This document shows positions 6,817 through 13,432 of a stretch of DNA of 13,454 nt, one piece after another; the stretch's first letter is position 1, and every line of letters begins with the position of its first letter. The notes beneath the pieces were generated by a model. The model saw only the letters and a program-made list of their open reading frames with translations. It was not told the DNA's origin and made no database searches. The stretch is from Streptomyces katrae (lineage in GTDB: Bacteria; Actinomycetota; Actinomycetes; Streptomycetales; Streptomycetaceae), in assembly GCF_000966975.1 (NCBI RefSeq), contig NZ_JZWV01000310.1:1-13454 (forward strand), written 5' to 3'. The translations under genes and the position numbers were made by a program.

Positions 6817-6991
6817 GTCCGGCGTGTCCCCCGAACCGGTCCGCCCATGCCGGTCCGGACGGACTTCCCGGGAGCGGAGGGCGCCGCCCGGTGTCCGGAG
6901 GCGAAGCCCGGGCAGACGCGGCAGCAGGAGTCACGCAGCCGCCCCGCGGCCCTGCCGCCCGGGCGGCCCGCCCCGACGAAAGGTGCTGCCC

Positions 6992-7941
6992 ATGACCGAG
7001 TTCGGCTACTTCCTGGCGTGCGAGGAGTTCACCCCCGCGCAACTGCTCGACCAGGCCCGCAGGGCCGAGGAGGCCGGATTCACCCGGCTGGCCATCTCCG
7101 ACCACTTCCACCCGTGGAACGACGCCCAGGGCAACAGCCCCCTGGTCTGGTCGGTGATCGGCGCGTTGTCGCAGACCGTCGACCTGCCCGTCACCACGCT
7201 GGTCACCTGCCCCACCGTCCGCCTGCACCCGGCGGTGACCGCCCAGGCCGCGGCCACCTCCAGCGTCATGCTGGACGGCCGCTTCAGCCTCGGCGTCGGC
7301 ACGGGCGAGGCCCTCAACGAACACGTCCACGGCGACCGCTGGCCCCCGTTCGCCGACCGGGCCGCCATGCTGGAGGAGGCCGTCGAGATCATGCGCAGGC
7401 TCTTCACCGGCGACCTCGTCAGCCACCGGGGCGAGCACTACACCGTCGAGAACGCGCGCCTGTACACCGTGCCCGACACGCCGCCCCCGGTCCTCGTCTC
7501 CGGATTCGGGCCGAGCGCCGCCGGGCTCGCCGGGCGGATCGGCGACGGCTACGTCCTCATGGGGAACTCGTCGGCGCCTTCCGCGAGGCCGGCGGCGAGG
7601 GCAAGCCGGTGGTCGGCGGACTGAAGGTCTGCTGGGACGAGGACCGGGACCGCGCCGTGGACACCGTGCACCGCCTCTGGCCCAGCCAGCTGCTCCCGGG
7701 CGAACTGGCGCAGATCCTGCCCACCCCCGCCCACTTCGAGCAGGCGAGCGAACTGGTCACGAGGGAACAGGTCGCCGAAGCCGTGGCCTGCGGAGACGAC
7801 CCCGAGGAGCACATAGAGGCCGTCCGCGCGTACGTGGACGCCGGCTTCGACGAGGTCTACATCGGCCAGATCGGCCCCGGCCAGGCGCCGTTCTTCGAGA
7901 ACTTCCGCACCAAGGTCCTCCCCGCGCTCTCCCCGCACTGA
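6992..7941 (+). pseudogene. TIGR03557-type F420-dependent LLM oxidoreductase, frameshifted
   Basis: A luciferase-like monooxygenase-fold, coenzyme F420-dependent oxidoreductase. ATG 6992 opens a frame with the family hallmark ISDHFHPWND and a TIM-barrel N-terminal half, but after GDGYVLMG (about 7541-7564) it runs into unrelated sequence and stops at 7622-7624. The remaining family sequence (ELVGAFREAGGEGKP, LPGELAQILPTP and AGFDEVYIGQIGPGQ, as separate motifs) continues in the -1 frame from 7564 to the stop at 7939-7941. Homologues, as I recall them, have about three more residues between GDGY and this restart. The pattern therefore fits a roughly 10-nt deletion at 7559-7566, which would restore an approximately 319-aa protein. 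It may be a true pseudogene, a sequencing error, or, less likely, a recoded gene at the GGGG run. A 14-bp hairpin follows the stop. Confidence 0.85.
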
Positions 7942-7952
7942 GTCGCACGGGA

Positions 7953-7983
7953 AGGCCCCGGGAACGCCTCGTTCCCGGGGCCT
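7953..7983. terminator. Strong bidirectional terminator (14-bp perfect stem)
   Basis: Bases 7953-7966 pair perfectly with 7970-7983 (AGGCCCCGGGAACG and its complement), with a 3-nt loop CCT. It lies between the convergent F420 oxidoreductase (stop 7941) and DUF5709 gene (stop 7999-8001), so it can terminate both transcripts. Confidence 0.8.
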
Positions 7984-7998
7984 GACGGCCGAGCGCCC

Positions 7999-8523
7999 CT
8001 AGGGCTCCCCGTCCGGCTCCTCCTCGACCACGTGCACGGCCGCCTCCTCGGCGGAAGCCGCCCCGCCGTCGACGCCGGTGTCACGGGCCAGGACGGACAG
8101 GTGCCGCACCGGCGGCCCTTCCTCGGCCGAGGCCATCCGCCCGGCCCGTTCCCGGCCCGCCGTCGACCCGTCGCCGTGCGGGTCCCCGGTCATGTCCCCG
8201 CTCCCGCCCGGACCCCCTCCGCCCTCGCCCCCGAGGTCGTCCCCCGGAGCCTCCTCGGAACCGAGGCCGGCGTCGGCCCCGTCCGCCTCCGGCTGCTCCT
8301 GGGCGAGCCGCTGGTCGAGGCTCTCCCCGGCGCGCTGTTCCCCGGCGGTGGTGCCGTGCCGGCCGGCCGCGAGGGGCCGGTCGGGCGGGGAGTAGCCGCT
8401 GTCCAGGGTCTGGTCCAGATCAGGTTCGCCGAGGGCGTTCTCCATGTCCGGCTGCGCTTCGCCGCGTTCGGTCTCCGCCGACGGCTGGTACACCTCGTCC
8501 CCCCAGGCTTCGCTGCCGTTCAT
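7999..8523 (-). CDS. DUF5709 family protein
   Basis: A 174-aa acidic, low-complexity, hydrophilic protein. Recognisable DUF5709 segments are GDEVYQPS near the N-terminus, DMENALGEPDLDQTLDSGYS (27-46 core), GESLDQRLAQE (67-76) and the C-terminal GVDGGAASAEEAAVHVV (150-166). Between them is a Gly/Asp-rich linker that is probably disordered. No membrane segment or catalytic motif is visible. ATG 8523 overlaps the TGA of the upstream 60-aa gene (ATGA) and has its own GAGGAG about 9 nt upstream, suggesting translational coupling. DUF5709 has no established function; linkage with neighbouring stress-type genes is context only. Confidence 0.82.
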   Translation of the reverse strand: MNGSEAWGDEVYQPSAETERGEAQPDMENALGEPDLDQTLDSGYSPPDRPLAAGRHGTTAGEQRAGESLDQRLAQEQPEADGADAGLGSEEAPGDDLGGEGGGGPGGSGDMTGDPHGDGSTAGRERAGRMASAEEGPPVRHLSVLARDTGVDGGAASAEEAAVHVVEEEPDGEP

Positions 8524-8702
8524 GGACGTGGGCTCCTCTCCGGCGCGTTCCCGCCGCCGCTCCCGCTCCCGGCGGGGCGACCGGCGTCGAACAGGTCGAG
8601 CATCCGCTCCATGACCTCGTCGAAGTCCTGCCACGGGCCCGCCGGTTCCGCGGCGGCCCGGCGGGCGGTCCCGTCCTGGCGGCTGCTTCCCTTCGCAGAC
8701 AT
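8520..8702 (-). CDS. Small hypothetical protein, first gene of a coupled pair
   Basis: A 60-aa hydrophilic protein with no family I recognise. The N-terminus is basic (MSAKGSSRQDGTARR). The middle holds an amphipathic acidic segment WQDFDEVMERMLDLFDAG (24-41) that probably forms a helix, and the C-terminus is Gly/Ser/Pro-rich. ATG 8702 has an excellent SD, AGAGGAGG, 5-6 nt upstream, which is strong support for a real gene despite its size. Its TGA (8522-8520) overlaps the DUF5709 start codon by the classic ATGA arrangement. The helix could be a protein-binding element; this is inference. Confidence 0.7.
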   Translation of the reverse strand: MSAKGSSRQDGTARRAAAEPAGPWQDFDEVMERMLDLFDAGRPAGSGSGGGNAPERSPRP

Positions 8703-8808
8703 GGCGACCTCCTCTGCGACTCTCGGATGCGCGCTTCTTCCCCGGATCCGCGGGGCCCATGCGGCCGCGAAGGGGGGAATGCCCGGCGCCCATGAGTACG
8801 CCCGGAGC

Positions 8809-8816
8809 GGGTAGGC
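8809..8816 (+). promoter_or_regulatory. SigB-type -10 candidate upstream of the Rho-N-like gene
   Basis: CGGGTAGGCGC covers this site. GGGTAG (8809-8814) lies 61 nt upstream of ATG 8875, leaving room for a leader with a good SD. No exact GNNT -35 is present; CCAT at a 15-nt spacing is the best match. It is one of five sites sharing the extended motif. Confidence 0.4.
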
Positions 8817-8874
8817 GCGGCATGGGGGCCGGCACGGGCCGGCCCGTCCCCCGAGGAACGGAAAGGAGAAGGCC

Positions 8875-9198
8875 ATGCCCCGTGGTTCCTCCCCGAAGCG
8901 GGAACGGCAGTACGAGCACATCAAGGAGTCGGCGCTCGACCGCGGCGAGTCCGAGAAGCGGGCCGAGGAGATCGCCGCCCGCACGGTGAACAAGGAACGC
9001 GCCCGCTCCGGCGAGTCGAAGACGGCCAGCCGGTCGTCCACCGAGGACATGTCCTCGTCCAAGCGCGGCGGCCAGCGCTCGCACAGCGGCTCCCAGGGAC
9101 CGACGAAGGAGCAGCTCTACAACGAGGCGAAGAAGCGGAACATCAAGGGCCGCTCCCAGATGGACAAGGCCGAACTGAAGGAGGCCCTCGGCCGTTGA
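8875..9198 (+). CDS. Basic Rho-N/SAP-like protein ('plasmid stabilisation' type)
   Basis: A 107-aa, highly charged, soluble protein. The N-terminal half (PKRERQYEHIKESALDRGES, about 7-26, then EEIAARTVNKERARSGESKT near 31-50) matches small actinobacterial proteins often labelled plasmid stabilisation protein. The C-terminal 30 residues (TKEQLYNEAKKRNIKGRS, then MDKAELKEAL) form a Rho-N/SAP-like helix-extended-helix, a module that binds nucleic acid in other proteins. ATG 8875 is preceded by AAGGAGAA. It is divergent from the coupled small gene/DUF5709 pair. The family name should not be taken to mean a plasmid origin here. Function is probably nucleic-acid or stress related but untested. Confidence 0.8.
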   Translation: MPRGSSPKRERQYEHIKESALDRGESEKRAEEIAARTVNKERARSGESKTASRSSTEDMSSSKRGGQRSHSGSQGPTKEQLYNEAKKRNIKGRSQMDKAELKEALGR

Positions 9199-9210
9199 CC
9201 CTCCCCCTGC

Positions 9211-9226
9211 CCGGGTCGGGACCCGG
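9211..9226 (+). terminator. Short hairpin after the Rho-N-like gene
   Basis: CCGGGT (9211-9216) pairs with ACCCGG (9221-9226) around a CGGG loop, 13 nt past the stop codon. The stem is only 6 bp and overlaps the -35 (GGTT, 9225-9228) of the next promoter candidate, so termination and initiation signals would be nested. Confidence 0.35.
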
Positions 9227-9248
9227 TTGCGCGGGCCGGCCGGGGTAG
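9225..9248 (+). promoter_or_regulatory. SigB-type promoter for the DUF4142 gene
   Basis: GGTT (9225-9228), a 14-nt spacer, then GGGTAG (9243-9248). This fits the S. coelicolor SigB consensus GNNT-N14-16-GGGTA except for the last base, where C or T is preferred. It is the most complete of the GGGTA sites in the window. The start codon lies 65 nt downstream, with a hairpin and an SD in between. Confidence 0.55.
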
Positions 9249-9253
9249 ACGCA

Positions 9254-9296
9254 GGGGAAAGCGGCCGGCCGCCGACCGGGCGCCGGCCGCTTCCCC
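9254..9296 (+). promoter_or_regulatory. Stable hairpin in the DUF4142 leader
   Basis: GCGGCCGGC (9261-9269) pairs with GCCGGCCGC (9282-9290). GGGGAA (9254-9259) extends the stem by pairing with TTCCCC (9291-9296), with one bulged A. It lies between the promoter candidate and the SD GAGGAGG (9301-9307). It may be a second terminator for the upstream gene, an mRNA stabiliser, or a translation-controlling leader. The sequence does not decide which. Confidence 0.5.
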
Positions 9297-9312
9297 TTTC
9301 GAGGAGGCCGGC

Positions 9313-9840
9313 ATGCGCCCTTCACGTTTCCTCATCGCGGCGGCCGTCGTCACCGCCGCCATGGGCACCATCACCCCCGCGGCCCTCGCGGCCGCACAGG
9401 CCGGGAGCGACGACCAGACGTTCGTCGTGACGGTCCACCAGGGCAACCTGGCCGAGATAGCCGCCGGTACGGACACGCGGATGAACGCACAGGACCCCTG
9501 CGTCAAGGACGTGGGCCGCACCCTGGTCAAGGACCACACCAAGCTGGACACGGACGTTAAGGCGCTCGCGGAGAAGCTGGACATCGCCCTTCCCGCCAAG
9601 CCCACCGCCGCCCAGCAACAGCAGCTCAAGGACATCCAGGGCGAGGCCGGCACCCCCGGCTACGACACGGCGTGGCTGAAGGCCCAGGCCGACGCCCACC
9701 AGGCGACCCTCAAGACGATCGACGACGAGATCGCCAACGGCGACGACGCCCGGGTGGTGGCCGCGGCGAAGGACGCGCGCCCGGTCGTCGCCATGCACCT
9801 CGACATGGTCCGCGGGGGCACGTGCCACGTCATGGGCTGA
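9313..9840 (+). CDS. Secreted DUF4142 (ferritin-like four-helix) protein
   Basis: A 175-aa protein with a Sec signal peptide: basic MRPSR, hydrophobic core to about residue 25, and AxA cleavage possibilities near 26-30. The mature part fits DUF4142, a predicted four-helix ferritin-like fold, with family features such as LVKDHTKLDTDVKALA (71-86) and the late HLDM. Two cysteines (C63, C171) could form a disulfide in the extracytoplasmic space. No full ferritin di-iron motif is seen, though several His (42, 75, 129, 162) fall in the helices. ATG 9313 has GAGGAGG with a 5-nt spacer. A SigB-type promoter candidate lies upstream. DUF4142 has no firmly established activity; an envelope stress role is inferred from context. 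Confidence 0.85.
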   Translation: MRPSRFLIAAAVVTAAMGTITPAALAAAQAGSDDQTFVVTVHQGNLAEIAAGTDTRMNAQDPCVKDVGRTLVKDHTKLDTDVKALAEKLDIALPAKPTAAQQQQLKDIQGEAGTPGYDTAWLKAQADAHQATLKTIDDEIANGDDARVVAAAKDARPVVAMHLDMVRGGTCHVMG

Positions 9841-10016
9841 CCGTCACGGGCTGACATCACGGAGTCCAGGCCCGTACCGCCCGGTGCGGACCGGACGATT
9901 TCCGGCGGACCGTACCCCCGGGCGTCCCGGCCCTGGTCAAAAGGGGGTCCCGTACGCAAGGATCACCGGCGCACCACGCACACACCTCCCCACCCCCCCG
10001 TCCCAGGAGGATCTGT
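9841..10016. other. Intergenic region without a clear promoter or terminator
   Basis: This 176-bp gap contains a short direct repeat GCGGACCG (9886-9893 and 9905-9912) flanking a small CCGGA/TCCGG hairpin (9891-9905), and the SD AGGAGG just before ATG 10017. I see no convincing -10/-35 pair and no terminator better than 5-6 bp. Confidence 0.4.
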
Positions 10017-11087
10017 ATGGCTCGCCGCATATCCCGCGGCCTCGTCGCCGCGGCCACCGCCACCGTGGCCACGCTCGCCCTCGCCGGCCCGGTCGCCGCC
10101 CAGTCCGCGGGTACCGCCACCACCGGCTCCGCCCTGCCCCAGGGGCGGATCTTCATGGTCAACCCCGTCCAGTCCTCCGGCGACCAGTCGCTGACCGACG
10201 GCAAGGACGGCAACGCCGCCGTCCCCGCCTCCGCCTACGCCCTGGCCGCGCTGCACAACCTCGACGGCAGCGGCGGCCTCTCGGGCAAGTGGGCGGCCGT
10301 ACGGTCGGAAACCGGCGCCCCGGCGCGCCTCGCGGACGCCGCCTCGTACAGCCGCAAGGACGACGGCTTCGAGCAGGTCATGGCGTACTTCTGGGTGAAC
10401 GAGGCACAGGAGTACCTGCAGAGCCTGGGCTTCGGCAGCGAACTGCCGGGCGCCAACGACCGGGTGCAGCCCATCCGGATCAACCAGTGGGGCGCCGACA
10501 ATTCCTTCTTCTCCGACACGAAGGCCGAGATCCGCTTCGGCAAGGGCGGCGTGGACGACGCCGAGGACGCCGAGGTCATCGTCCACGAGTACGGGCACGC
10601 CGTGCACAACGCCCAGGTGCCCGGCTTCGGCACCTCGCCGGAGGCCGGCGCGATCGGCGAGGCCTTCGGCGACTTCCTCGCGGTCTCCGTCGGCGCCTAC
10701 GCGGACGAGACCCACGGCTGGCCCCGCAAGACCGACCTCGCCTGCGTCGGCGACTGGGACTCGGTGGAGTACAGCGCGGCCCCGCACTGCCTGCGGCGCG
10801 TCGACGGCAACAAGGTCTACGCCGACCGCGTCGGGGAGGTCCACGCGGACGGCGAGATCTGGTCCCGGGCGCTGTTCGACATCCGGGGCGCGCTCGGCGC
10901 CCGGACGGCCGGCCGGATCATCGTGAACGCCCAGTTCGTCGTGAACGCCCAGTTCGGCTTCCGCCCGGACACCAGCTTCCAGGATGCGGCGCTGACGACG
11001 ATCGACACCGCGCAGCGCATGTACGGGGCGGACGCGGCGGCCGCCGTGCGCGCCGCCTTCAAGGCCCGGCAGATCCCCGGGGTGTAG
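10017..11087 (+). CDS. Secreted zinc metalloprotease, M36 (fungalysin)-like gluzincin
   Basis: A 356-aa protein with a signal peptide (basic MARRISR, hydrophobic stretch, AxA near 27-29). The active site is visible: HEYGH (190-194), with H190 and H194 as zinc ligands and E191 as the catalytic base, followed by GEAFGDF with E215 as the probable third zinc ligand. That is the gluzincin pattern (HEXXH + E) of M4/M36-type peptidases. The downstream HADGEIWSRALFDIR (277-290 region) resembles the conserved GEIW segment of M36. C243 and C259 may form a disulfide. No long FTP-type propeptide is seen, so it is shorter than fungal fungalysins. An 18-bp tandem duplication inserts a second VNAQF near 303-314. 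ATG 10017 follows AGGAGG. A strong hairpin follows the stop. Confidence 0.85.
   Translation: MARRISRGLVAAATATVATLALAGPVAAQSAGTATTGSALPQGRIFMVNPVQSSGDQSLTDGKDGNAAVPASAYALAALHNLDGSGGLSGKWAAVRSETGAPARLADAASYSRKDDGFEQVMAYFWVNEAQEYLQSLGFGSELPGANDRVQPIRINQWGADNSFFSDTKAEIRFGKGGVDDAEDAEVIVHEYGHAVHNAQVPGFGTSPEAGAIGEAFGDFLAVSVGAYADETHGWPRKTDLACVGDWDSVEYSAAPHCLRRVDGNKVYADRVGEVHADGEIWSRALFDIRGALGARTAGRIIVNAQFVVNAQFGFRPDTSFQDAALTTIDTAQRMYGADAAAAVRAAFKARQIPGV
10923..10958 (+). repeat. In-frame 18-bp tandem duplication in the metalloprotease gene
   Basis: GTGAACGCCCAGTTCGTC (10923-10940) is followed by an almost identical copy (10941-10958) with one base different. It encodes VNAQFV-VNAQFG. It keeps frame and lies well after the zinc site, so the enzyme may tolerate it. 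Confidence 0.85.
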
Positions 11088-11100
11088 CGGTTTCCGCACG

Positions 11101-11133
11101 CGGATGCCGCCGGCCCCGGGCCGGCGGCATCCG
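11101..11133. terminator. Strong bidirectional terminator (15-bp perfect stem)
   Basis: Bases 11101-11115 pair without mismatch with 11119-11133 around a 3-nt loop CCG. It lies 13 nt after the metalloprotease stop and 17 nt before the convergent minus gene end (11151), so it can serve both directions. Confidence 0.8.
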
Positions 11134-11150
11134 GCGGGTGGACGGGACGC

Positions 11151-11732
11151 TCAGGCGTTCAGCAGGCGGTTGAAGAACGAGCGGTAGTGCTGCAGGGCCT
11201 GGCGCAGGTCCTCCGTCGCCACGTCGTCGCCGCGCTGCCACTGCCCCTCCAGGTCCTGCTTGTGCGAGGCGAAGGTGCCGGCGAGGCTCTGCATGACCTC
11301 CGCCACCAGGGTGTCCGCCGAGGTCACCGCCTCCCGCGGGTCGTCGACGAAACGGCCCTGGATCTCGCTCCAGGCCGTCCGGTAGCGCTCCGCGTCCGCG
11401 GTGGCGAGCAGCGGCTGCCCGTCACCGCTCCCGGCCGCCCCGTCCCCGGCCGCCGGTCCGGCCGGGCCGTCCAGGGACCCCTCCGCCGGCCGGTCCACCG
11501 ATTCGCCTCCGCCGCCTTCCTCGCGGCCGGTCAGGACCTCTTCGTCCTTCTCGTTCTCCCCGTACTCCTCCTCGTCCCGGCCGGCGGCGGACCCGCCGGA
11601 CAGGGACTCCCCGGTGGCCTCGCCCGGGTAGACCGGAGGCCCGGAGTCCGGTCCGCCGGCCGTGCCGGGGCCCGCGAGGTCCTCCGTGCTCAGGGGGCTG
11701 TCGCCCCGCCGCATGTCGTCGTGGGTGCCCAT
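11151..11732 (-). CDS. Hypothetical protein, soluble paralogue of the upstream gene
   Basis: A 193-aa protein with no family I can name. Residues 1-108 are acidic, Gly/Glu/Asp/Pro-rich and probably disordered. Residues about 113-193 form a helical domain (ERYRTAWSEIQGRFVDDPRE, then TEDLRQALQHYRSFFNRLL) clearly similar to the C-terminal domain of the protein encoded at 11734-12276 (WSEVQEHFVDQP and TEELRAAMVHYRALFDELL). No signal peptide or membrane helix is visible. ATG 11732 follows the upstream TGA after a single base (TGA-C-ATG), with GAGGAG inside the upstream gene's end, so the two are cotranscribed and probably translationally coupled. The pair looks like a duplication in which one copy kept a membrane anchor and the other gained a disordered tail. 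Confidence 0.78.
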   Translation of the reverse strand: MGTHDDMRRGDSPLSTEDLAGPGTAGGPDSGPPVYPGEATGESLSGGSAAGRDEEEYGENEKDEEVLTGREEGGGGESVDRPAEGSLDGPAGPAAGDGAAGSGDGQPLLATADAERYRTAWSEIQGRFVDDPREAVTSADTLVAEVMQSLAGTFASHKQDLEGQWQRGDDVATEDLRQALQHYRSFFNRLLNA

Positions 11733-11733
11733 G

Positions 11734-12276
11734 TCACCGGCTCCTCTGGTCCGTCAGCAGTTCGTCGAACAGGGCGCGGTAGTGCACCATCGCCGCGCGG
11801 AGTTCCTCCGTGGTCGCCCGCCCTCCGGTGCTGCGCGACCTGATGTCGTGCGCGGCCCGGTAGTGCTCCAGCGTCCGGCCGTGCTCGACCGACAGGTCGC
11901 GGACGGCACCGTGGTACCCGTCCGTCGGATAGCCGCGCTCCCGCATCAGCTTCGCCACCAGGTCGTCGGCCTCGTCGACCGAGCCCGCCGGCTGGTCCAC
12001 GAAGTGCTCCTGGACCTCGCTCCACCGGTCGGCGAACTGGCGCCGCCGCTCGGGCGGCAGCTCCCGGATGTCGAGCTTGTCGTGCCGGACCTCGCGGGCG
12101 TGCAGGTCGCGCTCGGCGGCCAGGACGCCGCCCTTCTCCTCGACCGCGCGCTCGTACTCGGGCCCGAAACGGTGGCGCAGATGGCGCCGGCGCGCCAGCA
12201 GCACGAGGGTCACGGTGATGGCGAGCACCACGACCACTGCGGCCACCACGACGGCTATGAGTGTGCTTGTCGACAT
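11734..12276 (-). CDS. Membrane-anchored hypothetical protein with shared helical domain
   Basis: A 180-aa protein. Residues about 5-28 form one strongly hydrophobic Val/Ala/Leu helix followed by RRRHLRHR, predicting an N-out, C-in anchor with a cytosolic remainder. The segment 35-80 is charged. The helical domain 81-176 contains FADRWSEVQEHFVDQP (81-96), DEADDLVAKLMRERGYP and TEELRAAMVHYRALFDELL, repeated in the downstream protein. Similar proteins are common and unnamed in Streptomyces. ATG 12276 has GGAGG with a 6-nt spacer. A possible SigB-like promoter lies at 12322-12346. Function unknown. The conserved W-S-E-[VI]-Q-x-x-F-V-D motif would be the place to start a family definition. Confidence 0.8.
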   Translation of the reverse strand: MSTSTLIAVVVAAVVVVLAITVTLVLLARRRHLRHRFGPEYERAVEEKGGVLAAERDLHAREVRHDKLDIRELPPERRRQFADRWSEVQEHFVDQPAGSVDEADDLVAKLMRERGYPTDGYHGAVRDLSVEHGRTLEHYRAAHDIRSRSTGGRATTEELRAAMVHYRALFDELLTDQRSR

Positions 12277-12321
12277 CTCGGTCCTCCGTCCCGGGTGATT
12301 CCATCGCCCGTAGGGACGCGG

Positions 12322-12346
12322 CTGCCCACCTCGAAGGGAGACAAAC
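12322..12346 (-). promoter_or_regulatory. Weak SigB-like promoter candidate for the paralogue pair
   Basis: Minus strand: GTTT (12346-12343), 15-nt spacer, GGGCAG (12327-12322), with a 45-nt leader to ATG 12276. The -35 and spacing fit a SigB-type promoter, but the -10 has C in place of the conserved T of GGGTA. Confidence 0.3.
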
Positions 12347-12352
12347 CGGTGC

Positions 12353-13387
12353 TCACCCCATCAAAGGAGAAGAGCCTTCTCGAACCAGTGGATTGTGGCC
12401 CGGCGGTACCGCCTCCCCGGGCGGTACGGGGCCGGGCGGGGTGCCGTCGCCGAACGGGCGGCCTCCCAGGGCGGCCCGGCCGTGCGGGGCGAGCCAGCTC
12501 CGGGCGTCGGGCCCGGCCGGCACGATGCCGGTCGGGTTGATGTCCGTGTGCACCAGGTAGTAGTGCCGTTTGATGTGGTCGAAGTCGATGGTGTCGCCGA
12601 AGCCAGGGGTCTGGAACAGGTCCCGCGCGTAGTCCCACAGCACGGGCATCTCGCTCAGCTTGTGCCGGTTGCACTTGAAGTGGCCGTGGTAGACGGCGTC
12701 GAAGCGCACCAGCGTGGTGAACAGCCGCACGTCCGCCTCCGTGATCGTGTCGCCGACGAGGTAGCGGGACCCCGTCAGCCGCTCGGAGAGCCGGTCGAGC
12801 CGCTCGAACAGCCGCCGGTACGCACGCTCGTAAGCCTCCTGGGAGCCGGCGAACCCCGCCCGGTAGACGCCGTTGTTCACGTCCCGGTAGACCGCCTCGT
12901 TCACGGAGTCGATCTGCGCGCGCAGCTCCGACGGGTAGAGCGCCGGAGCTCCCGGGCGGTGGTGTGCGGTCCACTCGAGCGACAGGTCGAGGGTGATCTG
13001 CGGGAAGTCGTTGGTCACCACCTGCCCGGTCGGGACGTCGACGACCGCCGGCACGGTGATCCCCCGGTCGTAGCCGGGGTCACGGGCGAAGTACGCCTCC
13101 TGGAGCCGCTCGATGCCGAGCACGGGGTCGCGTCCGCCCGGGTCCAGGTCGAAGGTCCAGCTGCGCTCGTCGTGGACCGGCCCGGCCACGGCCATCGGAA
13201 GGGCCTCCTCCAGCCCGAGGAGCCGCCGGACGATGATCGCCCGGTTCGCCCACGGACAGGCCCGGCTGACCACCAGGCGGTACCGGCCGGGCTCGACGGG
13301 GAACCCGTCCCGCCCGTCGGCGGTGATCCGCGTCGTCAGGTACCGCTCGTCGCGGGAGAACTCCCGGCCCGAGGTCACGTAGCTCAC
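12353..13387 (-). CDS. Glutathionyl-hydroquinone reductase-like (omega-GST/ECM4-YqjG family) protein
   Basis: A 344-aa protein with a thioredoxin-fold N-terminal domain carrying the family active site SRACPWANRA (nucleophile C44) and an all-helical GST C-terminal domain with conserved segments VNNGVYRAGFA, YLVGDTITEADVRLF and CNRHKLSEMPVLWDYARDLF. The family reduces glutathionyl-hydroquinones through the active-site Cys. Streptomyces use mycothiol rather than glutathione, so the thiol cosubstrate is probably different here. The last about 45 residues are Pro/Gly-rich and variable. The start is GTG 13387, with no SD. A GGGTAGGC -10-like site ends 7 nt upstream, suggesting a leaderless mRNA. 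It is divergent from a probable gene starting at 13448, and the paralogue pair lies downstream on the same strand. Confidence 0.88.
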   Translation of the reverse strand: MSYVTSGREFSRDERYLTTRITADGRDGFPVEPGRYRLVVSRACPWANRAIIVRRLLGLEEALPMAVAGPVHDERSWTFDLDPGGRDPVLGIERLQEAYFARDPGYDRGITVPAVVDVPTGQVVTNDFPQITLDLSLEWTAHHRPGAPALYPSELRAQIDSVNEAVYRDVNNGVYRAGFAGSQEAYERAYRRLFERLDRLSERLTGSRYLVGDTITEADVRLFTTLVRFDAVYHGHFKCNRHKLSEMPVLWDYARDLFQTPGFGDTIDFDHIKRHYYLVHTDINPTGIVPAGPDARSWLAPHGRAALGGRPFGDGTPPGPVPPGEAVPPGHNPLVREGSSPLMG

Positions 13388-13394
13388 GTCCGGC

Positions 13395-13402
13395 GCCTAC
13401 CC
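13395..13402 (-). promoter_or_regulatory. SigB-type -10 candidate for the quinone-reductase-like gene
   Basis: The minus strand reads GCGGGTAGGCGCC. GGGTAG occupies 13402-13397, and the GTG start begins 10 nt after its last base. GTTC lies at a 15-nt spacing, three of four matches to GTTT. No SD is present, in line with a leaderless transcript. Confidence 0.45.
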
Positions 13403-13432
13403 GCGGGGGGCCGCGGTGAACACGGGTACGGC

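Noticed and set aside
7559..7570. Programmed -1 frameshift at the GGGG run in the F420 oxidoreductase
   Set aside because: Only the P-site codon could re-pair in the -1 frame (GGG), the A-site AAC would not, and residues expected from the family are missing. A deletion is the simpler explanation, though not excluded.
8875..9198. Evidence for plasmid origin from the 'plasmid stabilisation' type protein
   Set aside because: The label is a family name carried by many chromosomal Streptomyces genes. No replication or partition gene is present.
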